NCBI GenBank assembly: GCA_023458315.1
Contig: JAEXAH010000016.1
Coordinates: 1-64,000, forward strand
Origin: Pseudomonadota bacterium
GTDB taxonomy: Bacteria; Pseudomonadota; Alphaproteobacteria; Rhodospirillales; Magnetospirillaceae
Direction of reading: 5' to 3'
DNA: 64,000 bases
Shown here in pieces: positions 34,671 through 43,204 of this stretch (position 1 is its first letter; each line of letters starts with the position of its first letter). Under the pieces are notes generated by a model. It saw nothing but the letters and a program-made list of their open reading frames with translations. It was not told the origin of the DNA and made no database searches. A program made the translations under genes and the position numbers.

Positions 34671-35432
34671 ATGACCGATACCCAGATTCCAGGCCAAGAC
34701 GGCCAGACCCATTTCGGCTTCAAGACCGTGCGCGAGGAGGAAAAAGCCTCGCTGGTGCGCGAGGTGTTCGATTCCGTCGCGTCCAAGTACGACCTGATGA
34801 ACGACCTGATGAGCGTCGGCGTTCACCGGCTGTGGAAGGCGTCGTTCCTGGACTGGCTGCGCCCGCGCCCCGACCAGACCCTGCTGGACGTGGGCGGCGG
34901 CACCGGCGACATCGCCTTCGGCTGGAAGAAGCGCGGCGGCGGCCCGGCCCTGGTCTGCGACATCAACAAGGAAATGCTGGCGGTCGGCCGCGACCGGTCG
35001 TTCGACCGCAACCTGACCGGTGATCTGGCCTGGGTGTGCGGCAACGCCGAATGCCTGCCGGTGGCCAGCCGTTCGGTGGACCGCTACACCATCGCCTTCT
35101 GCCTGCGCAACGTCACCCATTGGGACCGCGCCATCGCCGAAGCCTACCGCGTGTTGAAGCCCGGCGGCCGCTTCATGTGCCTGGAATTCTCCAAGGTGGT
35201 GGTGCCGGGCCTGCGCGAGTTCTACGACATGTATTCCTTCAACGTGCTGCCCAAGGTCGGCGGCATGGTGACGGGCAATGCCGAAGCCTATCAATATCTG
35301 GTGGAAAGCATCCGCAAGTTCCCGCCGCAGGAAGAAATGGCCGAGATGGTCCGCGCCGCCGGTTTCGAACGGGTCGAGGTCCGCAACCTGTCCGGCGGCA
35401 TCGCCGCCATCCACTCGGGCTGGCGGTTGTAA
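34671..35432 (+). CDS. ubiE: Ubiquinone/menaquinone biosynthesis C-methyltransferase
   Basis: A 253-residue SAM-dependent methyltransferase that methylates the benzoquinone ring in ubiquinone synthesis. Blocks are VFDSVASKYDLMNDLMSVG, HRLWK, the SAM loop LLDVGGGTGD near 67-76 and VTHWDRAIAEAYRVLKPGG, with GGIAAIHSGWRL at the end. It is followed 4 bp later by ubiB, the next quinone gene, in the usual alphaproteobacterial order. Its immediate upstream sequence is the right copy of the 29-bp repeat. Confidence 0.95.
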   Translation: MTDTQIPGQDGQTHFGFKTVREEEKASLVREVFDSVASKYDLMNDLMSVGVHRLWKASFLDWLRPRPDQTLLDVGGGTGDIAFGWKKRGGGPALVCDINKEMLAVGRDRSFDRNLTGDLAWVCGNAECLPVASRSVDRYTIAFCLRNVTHWDRAIAEAYRVLKPGGRFMCLEFSKVVVPGLREFYDMYSFNVLPKVGGMVTGNAEAYQYLVESIRKFPPQEEMAEMVRAAGFERVEVRNLSGGIAAIHSGWRL

Positions 35433-35436
35433 TCGC

Positions 35437-36969
35437 ATGCTGCGGTCCCTACGCAACCTCAACCGCCTCTATACCATCGCCCGCGTGCTGGCCCGCCATG
35501 ACGCGCTGGATGCGGTCGATCTGCCGCTGGCGCAGTTGGCGGCCAAGGCGTTGCGGCTGGGCCGCGACAGCACCAGCCCGCTGCGCCCCGGCCAGCGTCT
35601 GGCCGCCGCGCTGAGCGAGTTGGGGCCGACCTTCATCAAGCTGGGCCAGGCGCTTTCCACCCGCGCCGATCTGCTGGGCGACGAGATGGCGGCCGATCTG
35701 TCCGATCTTCAGGACCGGCTGCCGCCGTTCCCGGCGCTGGAGGCCCGCGCCATCATCGAGGAAGAGCTGGACGCCCCCATCGACGAGGTGTTCGCCAGCT
35801 TCGACGACGTCTCGGTCGCCGCCGCCTCCATCGCCCAGGTGCATTTCGCCGTGACCAAGGACGGCCGCGAAGTGGCGGTCAAGGTGCTGCGCCCCGGTGT
35901 CGAGGCCGCGTTCAAACGCGACATCGACCTGTTGCGCTGGCTGGCGGAATGGGTCGAGCTGACCCAGCCCAAGCTGCGCCGCCTGCGCATGGTGGAAAGC
36001 GTCGATACCTTCGAGGAAAGCATCCATCTGGAGATGGATCTGCGCTTCGAGGCCGCCGCCGCCGCCGAGATGGCCGAGAATTTCGCGGGCGACGACAGCT
36101 TCCGCGTGCCCGACATCGACTGGACCCGCACCGCCCGCCGGGTGTTGACCCTGGAACGCATCACCGGCATTCCGGTGGACGAGACGCAGGCCATGGTCGA
36201 TGCGGGATTGTCGCTGGACGACGTGCTGCAAAAGGCCGCCGAAGCGTTTTTCAACATGGTGTTCCGCGACGGCTTCTTCCATGCCGACATGCATCCCGGC
36301 AATCTGTTCGTGGATTTCAACGGCAACCTGATCGCCGTGGATTTCGGCATCATGGGCCGCGTCGATCTGACCACCCGCCGCCATCTGGGCGAGATGCTGA
36401 TCGGCTTCCTGACCGGCGATTACCGCCGCGCCGCCGAAGTGCATTTCGAAGCGGGCTGGGTGCCCGCCGACAAGAACGTCGAAACCTTCACCCAGGCCTG
36501 CCGCTCCATCGCCGAGCCGATCATGGGCAAGCCGCTGCACGAGATTTCCATCGCCAAGCTGCTGGGCCAGTTGTTCAAGATCACCGAACAATTCGCCATG
36601 CAGACCCAGCCGCAATTGCTGATGCTGCAAAAAAGCATGCTGGTGGCCGAAGGCGTCGGCCGCACCCTGCATCCCGGCGTCAACATGTGGGAACTGGCGC
36701 GGCCGATGATCGAGGGCTGGATGATGCAGAACCTTGGCCCGCAGGCCAAGATCAAGGAAACGGTGGGCAGCGCCATCGCCACCCTGGAACGCCTGCCGCG
36801 CCTGCTGGCCCAGACCGAACAGACCTATTCCGCCATGCTGAGCGGCGGCCTGAAACTGCACCCCGACACCGTCGCCGCCATGCGCGGCGAAGGCCGCCGC
36901 AAAAGCCTGCCCGGCTGGCTGCCCTGGGTGTTGGTGGCGGTGCTGGGCGCGCTGTATCTGTGGAAATAG
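35437..36969 (+). CDS. ubiB: Ubiquinone biosynthesis atypical kinase
   Basis: A 510-residue ADCK/ABC1-family protein required for ubiquinone synthesis, membrane-anchored at the C-terminus. The family motifs are the KxGQ block TFIKLGQALSTR (about 65-76), SVAAASIAQVH, VAVKVLRPG, the catalytic HADMHPGNL and the metal-binding VDFGIMGR. Two C-terminal features, PGWLPWVLVAVLGALYLWK and the preceding Arg-rich loop, form the membrane anchor. ATG at 35437 begins 4 bp after the ubiE stop. Confidence 0.94.
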   Translation: MLRSLRNLNRLYTIARVLARHDALDAVDLPLAQLAAKALRLGRDSTSPLRPGQRLAAALSELGPTFIKLGQALSTRADLLGDEMAADLSDLQDRLPPFPALEARAIIEEELDAPIDEVFASFDDVSVAAASIAQVHFAVTKDGREVAVKVLRPGVEAAFKRDIDLLRWLAEWVELTQPKLRRLRMVESVDTFEESIHLEMDLRFEAAAAAEMAENFAGDDSFRVPDIDWTRTARRVLTLERITGIPVDETQAMVDAGLSLDDVLQKAAEAFFNMVFRDGFFHADMHPGNLFVDFNGNLIAVDFGIMGRVDLTTRRHLGEMLIGFLTGDYRRAAEVHFEAGWVPADKNVETFTQACRSIAEPIMGKPLHEISIAKLLGQLFKITEQFAMQTQPQLLMLQKSMLVAEGVGRTLHPGVNMWELARPMIEGWMMQNLGPQAKIKETVGSAIATLERLPRLLAQTEQTYSAMLSGGLKLHPDTVAAMRGEGRRKSLPGWLPWVLVAVLGALYLWK

Positions 36970-37048
36970 GGAATATTCCCACCCTGTTCTGCCGTCATCG
37001 CCGGGCCTGACCCGGCGATCCACGCGGCGCCGCACGCGGGCATGACGG
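36969..37048. repeat. Palindromes after ubiB, including a CGTCAT-type repeat
   Basis: A perfect 12-bp palindrome GGGAATATTCCC (36969-36980) overlaps the ubiB stop. A CGTCAT-type hairpin (36992-37048) follows, beginning CCGTCATCGCCGGG and closing with GGCATGACGG. It is the same family as copies at 44174 and, more loosely, 48514. It lies between convergent genes and may end or stabilise both transcripts. Confidence 0.65.
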
Positions 37049-37076
37049 TAAAGACCGCGATCAGCCCCCAGAAAAC

Positions 37077-37706
37077 CTACGCCTCGATCGCCGCCTGCTT
37101 CCATTCCTGCATGGCGGGCAGCGACCAGATGGCGTCGCAATAGGTCTGCGACACCGCATCCATCTTGATGGCGAAGGTGGTGAAGCGGCTGACCACCGGC
37201 GCGTACATGGCGTCGGCGATGGAAAAGCGGCCGAACAGGAACGGCCCCCCCGCCTTGGCGCCGAAACGGGCGCGGCAATCGGCCCACAGCGCCTGGATGC
37301 GATCCACCTCGGCCTGAACCTCGGGCGGCACCTCGGCCAGCGGCGTGACCGCGCCGATATCCATGGAGCAGACGTTGCGCAAATTGGGGAAGCCGGAATG
37401 CATTTCCGCCGACGCCGCCCGCGCCACCGCGCGGGCCTCGCGCCCCTCGGGCCACAGGGTCGGGTGCAATTCGGCCAGATATTCGCAGATGGCCAGGGAA
37501 TCCCACACCGCCAGACCGCCATGGATCAGGCACGGCACCTTGCCCGACGGCGAATGCTTGAGGATTTCCGCCTTGGTGTCCGGCTGGCGCAGGGCGATCA
37601 GCACCTCGTCGAATTCGACCCCGGCCATCTTGGCGGCCAGCCACGGCCGCAACGACCACGACGAAAAACGCTTGGTGCCGATGACCAGGGTCATGGGGGC
37701 GGGCAT
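37077..37706 (-). CDS. Glutathione S-transferase family protein
   Basis: A 209-residue soluble protein with an N-terminal thioredoxin-like domain (residues 5-80: VIGTKRFSSWSLRPWLA, KVPCLIHGGLAVWDSLAICEY) and a C-terminal helical domain. The Ser in FSSWSLRP is the likely glutathione-activating residue, and DSLAI matches the usual glutathione-contact Ser. Substrate unknown; detoxification or a peroxidase-like role is typical. ATG at 37706; divergent from the aminopeptidase gene 124 bp away. Confidence 0.88.
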   Translation of the reverse strand: MPAPMTLVIGTKRFSSWSLRPWLAAKMAGVEFDEVLIALRQPDTKAEILKHSPSGKVPCLIHGGLAVWDSLAICEYLAELHPTLWPEGREARAVARAASAEMHSGFPNLRNVCSMDIGAVTPLAEVPPEVQAEVDRIQALWADCRARFGAKAGGPFLFGRFSIADAMYAPVVSRFTTFAIKMDAVSQTYCDAIWSLPAMQEWKQAAIEA

Positions 37707-37830
37707 GGGAAGCCTCCGGACGAATGGAACCGACCGGCATGATTGCCGCTGACGCCCATGGCCGCAAGCCGGACTTTCCAACATGCGCGCACTGCGCCAT
37801 TGTTGCCGCCTGCGATGTCACGGCGAAAGG

Positions 37831-39225
37831 ATGTGGACGGTGCTGAAGCATGTGGTGGAGCAAGACGCGGCGGCAATCGACCTGATCCCGGTGGCCAAGG
37901 CCGAGTTCGACGGCTGGGCGGCGGCGCAGCCCGCCCATGTGCGGACCTGGACCCAGGCCAACGGCTTCACCGGCGAGGCCGGGCAGCTCTGCCCGGTTCC
38001 GGCGCTGGACGGCGGGATGGAACTGGTGCTGGTCGGCGCCCCGGATGCGGACGATCCCTGGGGCTGGGCCGCCTTGCCCGCCAAGCTGCCGCCCGGCACC
38101 TATCGCATTGCCACGCCGCTGTCGGCGCGCAACGCCAGTTGGGCGGCCATGGGCTGGGCGTTGGCCACCTATGCCTTCGGCCGCTACAAAAGCCGCCCGG
38201 CCAAGGACTGGCCCCGGCTGGCATGGCCCGACAACGCCGAGCGCGGCTGGGTCGAGCGGGTGGTCGGAGCCACCGGCTTGGTGCGCGACCTGATCAACAC
38301 CCCCGCCGCCGATCTGGGGCCGGCCGAACTGGCCGCCGCCGCCGAGGCGCTGGCCGCCCGCCATGGCGCCACCGTGCGGGTGGTGGTGGGCGACGGCCTG
38401 CTGACCGAGAATTACCCGTCCATCCACGCCGTCGGCCGCGCCGCCGCCGCCCATCGCCAGCCGCGCATGGTGGACCTGACCTGGGGCGCCGAGGACGCGC
38501 CGCGCGTCACCCTGGTGGGCAAGGGGGTGTGCTTCGATTCCGGCGGCCTGGACCTCAAGCCCTCGGGCTCCATGAAACTGATGAAGAAGGACATGGGCGG
38601 CGCCGCCCACGTCCTTGGCCTGGCGTCCATGATCATGGACGCCGGACTGCCGGTGCGGCTGCGGGTGCTGATCGGCGCGGTGGAAAATTCCGTGTCGGGC
38701 GATGCCATGCGGCCGCTGGACGTGCTGGCCACCCGCAAGGGCGTGACCGTCGAAGTGGGCAATACCGACGCCGAGGGACGCCTGGTGCTGTCCGACCTGT
38801 TGTGGGAAGCATCGGCGGAAAACCCGGCGCTGCTGATCGACATGGCGACCCTGACCGGCGCGGCGCGCACCGCGCTCGGCACCGAAATCGCCACGCTGTT
38901 CTGCAACGACGATACCCTGGCCGCCGATCTGGCCGCCGCCGCCGAGGTGCAGGGCGACCCGCTGTGGCGGTTGCCGCTGCACAAGCCCTATCGCCGCATG
39001 CTGGACAGCAAGGTGGCCGATCTGAACAACGTGTCCGACGGCCCCTATGCCGGGGCCATCACCGCCGCCCTGTTCTTGCAGGAATTCGTCGGGCCGGGAA
39101 TCCCGTGGGCTCATTTCGACATCATGGCGTGGAATCCCGCGTCGCGCCCCGGCCGTCCCGATGGCGGCGAGGCCATGGCGCTGCGCGCTTTGTACGCAAT
39201 GATCACGAAACGGTTCGGGAGTTAA
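37831..39225 (+). CDS. M17 leucyl aminopeptidase
   Basis: A 464-residue cytosol aminopeptidase family enzyme. The two-metal catalytic region has VGKGVCFDSGGLDLKPSGSM, MKKDMGGAAHVLG and NTDAEGRLVLSDL, covering the family's Lys, Asp and Glu metal and catalytic residues. The N-terminal domain is shorter than in classical PepA (about 500 residues), as in the PepB-like/alphaproteobacterial group. ATG at 37831 touches AAAGG; a GTG at 37840 has better Shine-Dalgarno spacing, so the start may be three codons later. Confidence 0.9.
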   Translation: MWTVLKHVVEQDAAAIDLIPVAKAEFDGWAAAQPAHVRTWTQANGFTGEAGQLCPVPALDGGMELVLVGAPDADDPWGWAALPAKLPPGTYRIATPLSARNASWAAMGWALATYAFGRYKSRPAKDWPRLAWPDNAERGWVERVVGATGLVRDLINTPAADLGPAELAAAAEALAARHGATVRVVVGDGLLTENYPSIHAVGRAAAAHRQPRMVDLTWGAEDAPRVTLVGKGVCFDSGGLDLKPSGSMKLMKKDMGGAAHVLGLASMIMDAGLPVRLRVLIGAVENSVSGDAMRPLDVLATRKGVTVEVGNTDAEGRLVLSDLLWEASAENPALLIDMATLTGAARTALGTEIATLFCNDDTLAADLAAAAEVQGDPLWRLPLHKPYRRMLDSKVADLNNVSDGPYAGAITAALFLQEFVGPGIPWAHFDIMAWNPASRPGRPDGGEAMALRALYAMITKRFGS

Positions 39226-39330
39226 TCAAATCTTCAGGGCTGTGCGCTGTTCTTCTCTGGAAATTCCGCAAACGACCGTAAGTGTTGTTGCCGGAACGGC
39301 CGCAACAGGCTAAAAGATTTCGTCCACGGA

Positions 39331-39714
39331 ATGACCGGACCGGGGGAAATGGGTTTTCAACTCAAGGCAGTTCAGGCGCTCGACCTGTGGCGTGGCGCCA
39401 TCGTCGAAAGCGTGCGCCGCGACGGACCCGACCTGTCGGCCCGTCAGATGGCGCTGTTGCTGACCGTCTATCTGACGCCGCCGCCGCACACCGTGCGCGG
39501 TCTGGCCCAGACGCTGAACGTGTCGAAACCGGCCATCACCCGCGCGCTCGACCGTCTGTCGGAACTGGGCCTGATCAAGCGCAAGACCGACGACGCCGAC
39601 CGCCGGTCGGTGCTGGTGCAGCGCACGGTCAAGGGATCGGTCTATCTGCGCGAATTCGGCGACATGATCGTCACCGCCGCCGAAACGGCGGGTGACGAGG
39701 CCGCGACTCAATAA
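39331..39714 (+). CDS. MarR-family transcription regulator
   Basis: A 127-residue winged-helix regulator. The recognition region VRGLAQTLNVSKPAITRALDRLSELGLIKR spans about residues 54-83, and the wing has DDADRRSVLVQRT. The N-terminal dimerisation helix is short compared with classical MarR (about 140 residues). Ligand and targets are unknown. It follows the aminopeptidase gene by 105 bp on the same strand and is followed by a repeat element. Confidence 0.88.
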   Translation: MTGPGEMGFQLKAVQALDLWRGAIVESVRRDGPDLSARQMALLLTVYLTPPPHTVRGLAQTLNVSKPAITRALDRLSELGLIKRKTDDADRRSVLVQRTVKGSVYLREFGDMIVTAAETAGDEAATQ

Positions 39715-39715
39715 A

Positions 39716-39750
39716 GTTCCCTCGCCGGGCGCCCGCATCCGCGGGCTTGT
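39716..39750 (+). repeat. ATCC-loop repeat element, copy D
   Basis: CCCTCGCCGGGC, stem GCCCGC, loop ATCC, stem GCGGGC, then TTGTGGGC and a second stem GTGGGC/GCCCAC. It directly follows the MarR-family gene stop. Confidence 0.7.
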
Positions 39751-39914
39751 GGGCGATGCCCACCCTCGCAAAGCTCGGGCCGCCTTGCAGGCGTCGTTTA
39801 CCCCTGCGGGGTGGCACGGCCGCGGCCTCAATGGCCGCAAACCAGTTCCACAAATCTGAAATTCGTGGAACTGGCATAAAGCCGGGCGGGGCTGTCCCCC
39901 GCCCGTCCTCATCC
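39751..39914. other. Intergenic region with a second hairpin
   Basis: Between repeat copy D and the membrane-protein gene. It holds a perfect 10-bp stem CCAGTTCCAC with GTGGAACTGG at 39843-39875, enclosing an AT-rich loop with AATCTGAAATT, and a small palindrome around GCGGCC/GGCCGC. No gene is supported. Confidence 0.5.
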
Positions 39915-40418
39915 TCAATGCCCCATGTGGCCGCTGGCCGCCGCCTCCGGCACATAGCCGCCCAGGCTGGGGTCCATCATGCCGAAGATCATGGCGACGT
40001 GCGCCACCACCAGGAACACGCCGACCATCAAGGCGTGGGTCAGCATCTTGCGGTGCGGGTCCTGGCCGCGCCCCAGAACGTTCAGTTCCAGCAGGGCGAT
40101 GACGCCCAACGGCACCACCCCCGCCAGATAGAAGCCCACCGCCATGACGTCGATCCAGCCGCGCCAGCCGCCGCCCTGGGTCAGCGGCACCACCGCGCCT
40201 TGCAGCAGATAGACGAACACGCCGGTGAAATAAAGACCGGCCACCAGACCGGCCAGTTTGTTGACGCGATGCACCGCGCCGCCATAGGCGCGGGTATAAA
40301 GCAGGTACAATTCGGTGATGGCCACGGTTTCGGCCAGGATGACCGGCACGGCCATGAACAGGATCAGGTTCCAGGGCTGGTTGACGGCCAGCAATTCCAT
40401 GTAATGGGTCATGATCAT
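39915..40418 (-). CDS. Four-helix membrane protein of unknown function
   Basis: A 167-residue protein with four or five hydrophobic helices. An N-terminal NLILFMAVPVILAETVAITE helix has an acidic residue in the membrane, and the C-terminus is Met- and His-rich (HVAMIFGMMDPSLGGYV, then SGHMGH). Met/His enrichment hints at copper or another soft metal, but this is weak. I have seen the family in alphaproteobacteria without a known function. It is on the same strand as, and 79 bp downstream of, a small Cys/His-rich exported protein gene. Confidence 0.7.
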   Translation of the reverse strand: MIMTHYMELLAVNQPWNLILFMAVPVILAETVAITELYLLYTRAYGGAVHRVNKLAGLVAGLYFTGVFVYLLQGAVVPLTQGGGWRGWIDVMAVGFYLAGVVPLGVIALLELNVLGRGQDPHRKMLTHALMVGVFLVVAHVAMIFGMMDPSLGGYVPEAAASGHMGH

Positions 40419-40497
40419 GATGAAAAACCTCGCATGAAGTCACGGGCGCGCGGTCCCTGCGGACGGCGCCGAAACGAAAAGTGACGAAGTGCGGAGG

Positions 40498-40833
40498 TCA
40501 GGAGCGGGGCGGCCGCAAGCCGGGGGCGGCATTGCGCCCGACCGGGGCGGATTCGGCCACGGCCAGGGTGGTGCCCAACGGACGCGGCGCCGCCGTTTCC
40601 CAGGCGGCGCCCAGGCCCGGCAACGCGAAGGCGCAGGGACAGCCGACGCAAGGCCCGGCCTTGGCCACAAGCGGCTTGGCCGGTTGCGGGGCGTCGCAAT
40701 GGCCGTCATGGCCGCTGGCGGCGTGGATCATGCCCGCGTCGTCGCCCAGGTCGTGGGCCATGGCCCCGATACCCGACAACGGGCCGAGGATCAGACCGAC
40801 GGCAATCAGCATCAGGGCAAGACGACGCAGCAT
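40498..40833 (-). CDS. Small exported Cys/His-rich protein
   Basis: A 111-residue protein with a signal peptide (MLRRLALMLIAVGLILGPLS). The mature part has AHDLGDDAGMIHAASGHDGH followed by CDAPQP and GPCVGCPCAF, so two or three potential metal-binding clusters of Cys and His. The layout recalls the DUF2946 group of exported proteins, often near copper functions, but the assignment is tentative. It precedes the membrane protein gene at 39915 on the same strand. Confidence 0.62.
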   Translation of the reverse strand: MLRRLALMLIAVGLILGPLSGIGAMAHDLGDDAGMIHAASGHDGHCDAPQPAKPLVAKAGPCVGCPCAFALPGLGAAWETAAPRPLGTTLAVAESAPVGRNAAPGLRPPRS

Positions 40834-40945
40834 GTCCTTGATGTACTCCCGCCACCGGTTTCGCGCAAGGAGCGTCGCCATAACTTATTGTAACGAATTG
40901 CGACTATTGCGTGAGCATGCTTACGGGCCGGACGTGGATTGCGGT

Positions 40946-42112
40946 ATGTTGCCCTGTCTGGGAAGCATTGGGAATGGAACGCCGGTGCCGGTGCCGCCGC
41001 AACCACAGGGAACACCAGGGGCCATCCTGATCGTCGACGACAGCGCCACCGCGCGGTCGCTGATGGAAAAGGCCATCCAGGTGTTTTCGACCATCGAGGT
41101 GGTCAAGGCCGCCACCGCCGAGGAAGGACTGGCGGTGTTGCGCGGCCGCGACGACATCCACCTGCTGATGCTGGACCACCAACTGGACAGCATGACCGGC
41201 CTGGACTTTCTGGTCCGCATGGCCGACCTGCCCCATTGCGCCGACATCCCGGTGCTGGTGGTGACGGCGCTGGAACACGACGACACCCTGGTCAGCACCT
41301 ATCTGGACGCGGGCGCCGCCGAATTCATGCCCAAGCGTTATCGCCCGCCGATCTTTCGCGCCCGGGTCAGCGCGCTGCTGCGCCAGCACGCCGATCTGCG
41401 CCGCCGCCGCGCCGCCGAGGCATCCCTGGCCATCGAGCATCGCCGCCAGCAGGATCTGCTGCGCAACACCCTGCCCGAACGCGTGGTGCGCGAGGTCATG
41501 GCCACCGGCAGCTTCCGCCCGTCGGTGGTGGCCCATGCGGGCATCCTGTTCGCCGATGTCTGCGGCTTCACCCGTTATACCCGCGACAACACCCCGGCCA
41601 AGGTGGTGGTCGGGCTGAACCGGCTGGTGCGGCGGTTCGAGAACATTTCCGACAGCCTGGGCCTGGAAAAGATCAAGACCATCGGCGACGCCTACATGGC
41701 GGCCATCGGCGTGCTGGAGCCCATGGACGGCATCGAGGAGCGGCTGCTGGACGCGGCGCTGGAGATGATCCGCCAGACCGCCGAACTGGACATCGGTTGG
41801 GAGATCAAGGTCGGCATGGCCTTCGGCCCCACCGTGGCGGGCATCATCGGCACCCGGCGCATGCAATTCGACGTGTGGGGCGGCACCGTCAATCTGGCGG
41901 CCCGCATGTGCGCCAGCGCCCAGCCGTCGCAGATCTGCCTGCCCGCCCAATCCTGGCGCGGCCTGGGCCGGTCGGGCGCCACCCTGCGCAAGGTGGTGCT
42001 GAAAGGGGTGGGCGAGTGCGAGGTGGCGTTCCTGGACGCCGCCGCCCATCGGGTCGATGGGGCAATCATCATGCAAAGCGAACATTCCAAGGAAATCGTT
42101 CGATTGGACTGA
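40946..42112 (+). CDS. Receiver-class III adenylate cyclase
   Basis: A 388-residue signalling enzyme. A receiver (about 25-150) has IVDDSATARSL, Asp in LLMLDHQLDSM and Lys in FMPKRYR. A helical linker (QHADLRRRRAAEASL) leads to a class III nucleotide cyclase domain (about 190-370). The cyclase keeps both metal Asp residues (FADVCGFT and IGDAYM), the adenine-selective Lys (EKIKT) and Asp (FDVWGGTVN) pair, and Asn and Arg of VNLAARM. cAMP production controlled by phosphorylation is therefore likely. The true start may be a GTG about 14 codons downstream. Confidence 0.87.
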   Translation: MLPCLGSIGNGTPVPVPPQPQGTPGAILIVDDSATARSLMEKAIQVFSTIEVVKAATAEEGLAVLRGRDDIHLLMLDHQLDSMTGLDFLVRMADLPHCADIPVLVVTALEHDDTLVSTYLDAGAAEFMPKRYRPPIFRARVSALLRQHADLRRRRAAEASLAIEHRRQQDLLRNTLPERVVREVMATGSFRPSVVAHAGILFADVCGFTRYTRDNTPAKVVVGLNRLVRRFENISDSLGLEKIKTIGDAYMAAIGVLEPMDGIEERLLDAALEMIRQTAELDIGWEIKVGMAFGPTVAGIIGTRRMQFDVWGGTVNLAARMCASAQPSQICLPAQSWRGLGRSGATLRKVVLKGVGECEVAFLDAAAHRVDGAIIMQSEHSKEIVRLD

Positions 42113-42115
42113 TTG

Positions 42116-43180
42116 ATGGCGACATGGTGTGCTGGCGCCATGACCACCGCCCTTCGCACCCTTGCCGCCGATCGCTCCCCCCTGGCCGGATTCGCCCTGG
42201 TGGTGTTGCTGGCCTGCGCCGCCCAGGCGCTGGCGTCCTGGCCGCCGCTGGCGGCGCTGGGCGTCAGTCCGCTGATCGTCGGCATCCTGATGGGAACGCT
42301 GTTCGCCAACGCCCTGCGCCAGCCGGTGCCGGTGTCCTGGCAACCGGGCGTGACGTTCTCGGCCAAGACCCTGCTGCGGCTGGCGGTGGCGCTGTACGGC
42401 TTTCGCCTGACCGTGCAGGACGTGGCGGCGGTGGGCGTCGAGGGCTTCGCCGCCGCCTTGGTCATGCTGGCCTCCACCTTCGCCCTGGGGACCGTTCTCG
42501 GCATCCGCCTGTTCCGCCTGTCGGCGCCGCTGGCGCTGATGGTGGCGGCGGGCAGCGCGGTATGCGGCGCGGCGGCGGTGCTGGCCGCCGAGCCGGTGGT
42601 GCGCGGCAAACCGCACGAGGGCGCGGTGGCGGTGGGCACGGTGGTGGTGTTCGGCACGCTGGGCATGCTGCTGTATCCGCTGGCCCAGGCGTCGGGGCTG
42701 CTGGGGCTGGACGCCACCGCCTATGGCCTGTTCGCCGGGGCCAGCCTGCACGAAGTCGCCCATGTGGTGGCGGCGGGCCGCGCCATCGGCCCCGAGGCGG
42801 CGGCCACCGCCATCATCGTCAAGATGCTGCGGGTGTTGATGCTGGCGCCGTTGCTGGTGCTGGTCGGGCTGGTGCTGGCCCGGCGTGGTGGTCAACGGGG
42901 AAGCGGCGCCGCCTTTCCGTGGTTCGCCCTGGGCTTCGTCGCCTGCGTGGCACTGAATTCCACCGGTCTGGTGCCGCCCGCGCTGGTGGCGCTGATCAAC
43001 GACCTGGACCTGTTCGCCCTGACCATGGCCATGTGCGCGCTGGGGCTGGAAACCCATCTGGGCAAGGTGCGGGCCGTCGGTCCCCGCCCCTTCCTGCTGG
43101 CGTCCTGTCTTGCCCTGTGGCTGGCGGTGGGGGGATATTGGGTGGCGGTGCTGGCCCATGGCATGCTGGGCGCGCCATGA
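42116..43180 (+). CDS. YeiH-family putative sulfate exporter
   Basis: A 354-residue membrane protein with about ten helices, of the UPF0324/YeiH family. Blocks are SPLIVGILMGTLFANA, FSAKTLLRLAVALYGFRLT, AAGSAVCGAAAVLAAEPVV and GASLHEVAHVVAAG. The family is linked to sulfite/sulfate or organosulfonate export. The next gene is a LysR-type regulator, as in the yeiH-yeiE arrangement, so shared regulation is likely. It directly follows the receiver-cyclase gene; a later ATG at 42140 is also possible. Confidence 0.87.
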   Translation: MATWCAGAMTTALRTLAADRSPLAGFALVVLLACAAQALASWPPLAALGVSPLIVGILMGTLFANALRQPVPVSWQPGVTFSAKTLLRLAVALYGFRLTVQDVAAVGVEGFAAALVMLASTFALGTVLGIRLFRLSAPLALMVAAGSAVCGAAAVLAAEPVVRGKPHEGAVAVGTVVVFGTLGMLLYPLAQASGLLGLDATAYGLFAGASLHEVAHVVAAGRAIGPEAAATAIIVKMLRVLMLAPLLVLVGLVLARRGGQRGSGAAFPWFALGFVACVALNSTGLVPPALVALINDLDLFALTMAMCALGLETHLGKVRAVGPRPFLLASCLALWLAVGGYWVAVLAHGMLGAP

Positions 43181-43204
43181 TTTCGATCACAGGATGAAAC
43201 GCCG

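Noticed and set aside
35449..39114. Very long open frame on the minus strand opposite ubiB and the aminopeptidase gene
   Set aside because: It is the antisense shadow of well-recognised genes in GC-rich DNA; the translation is His/Gln/Arg-rich with no domain.
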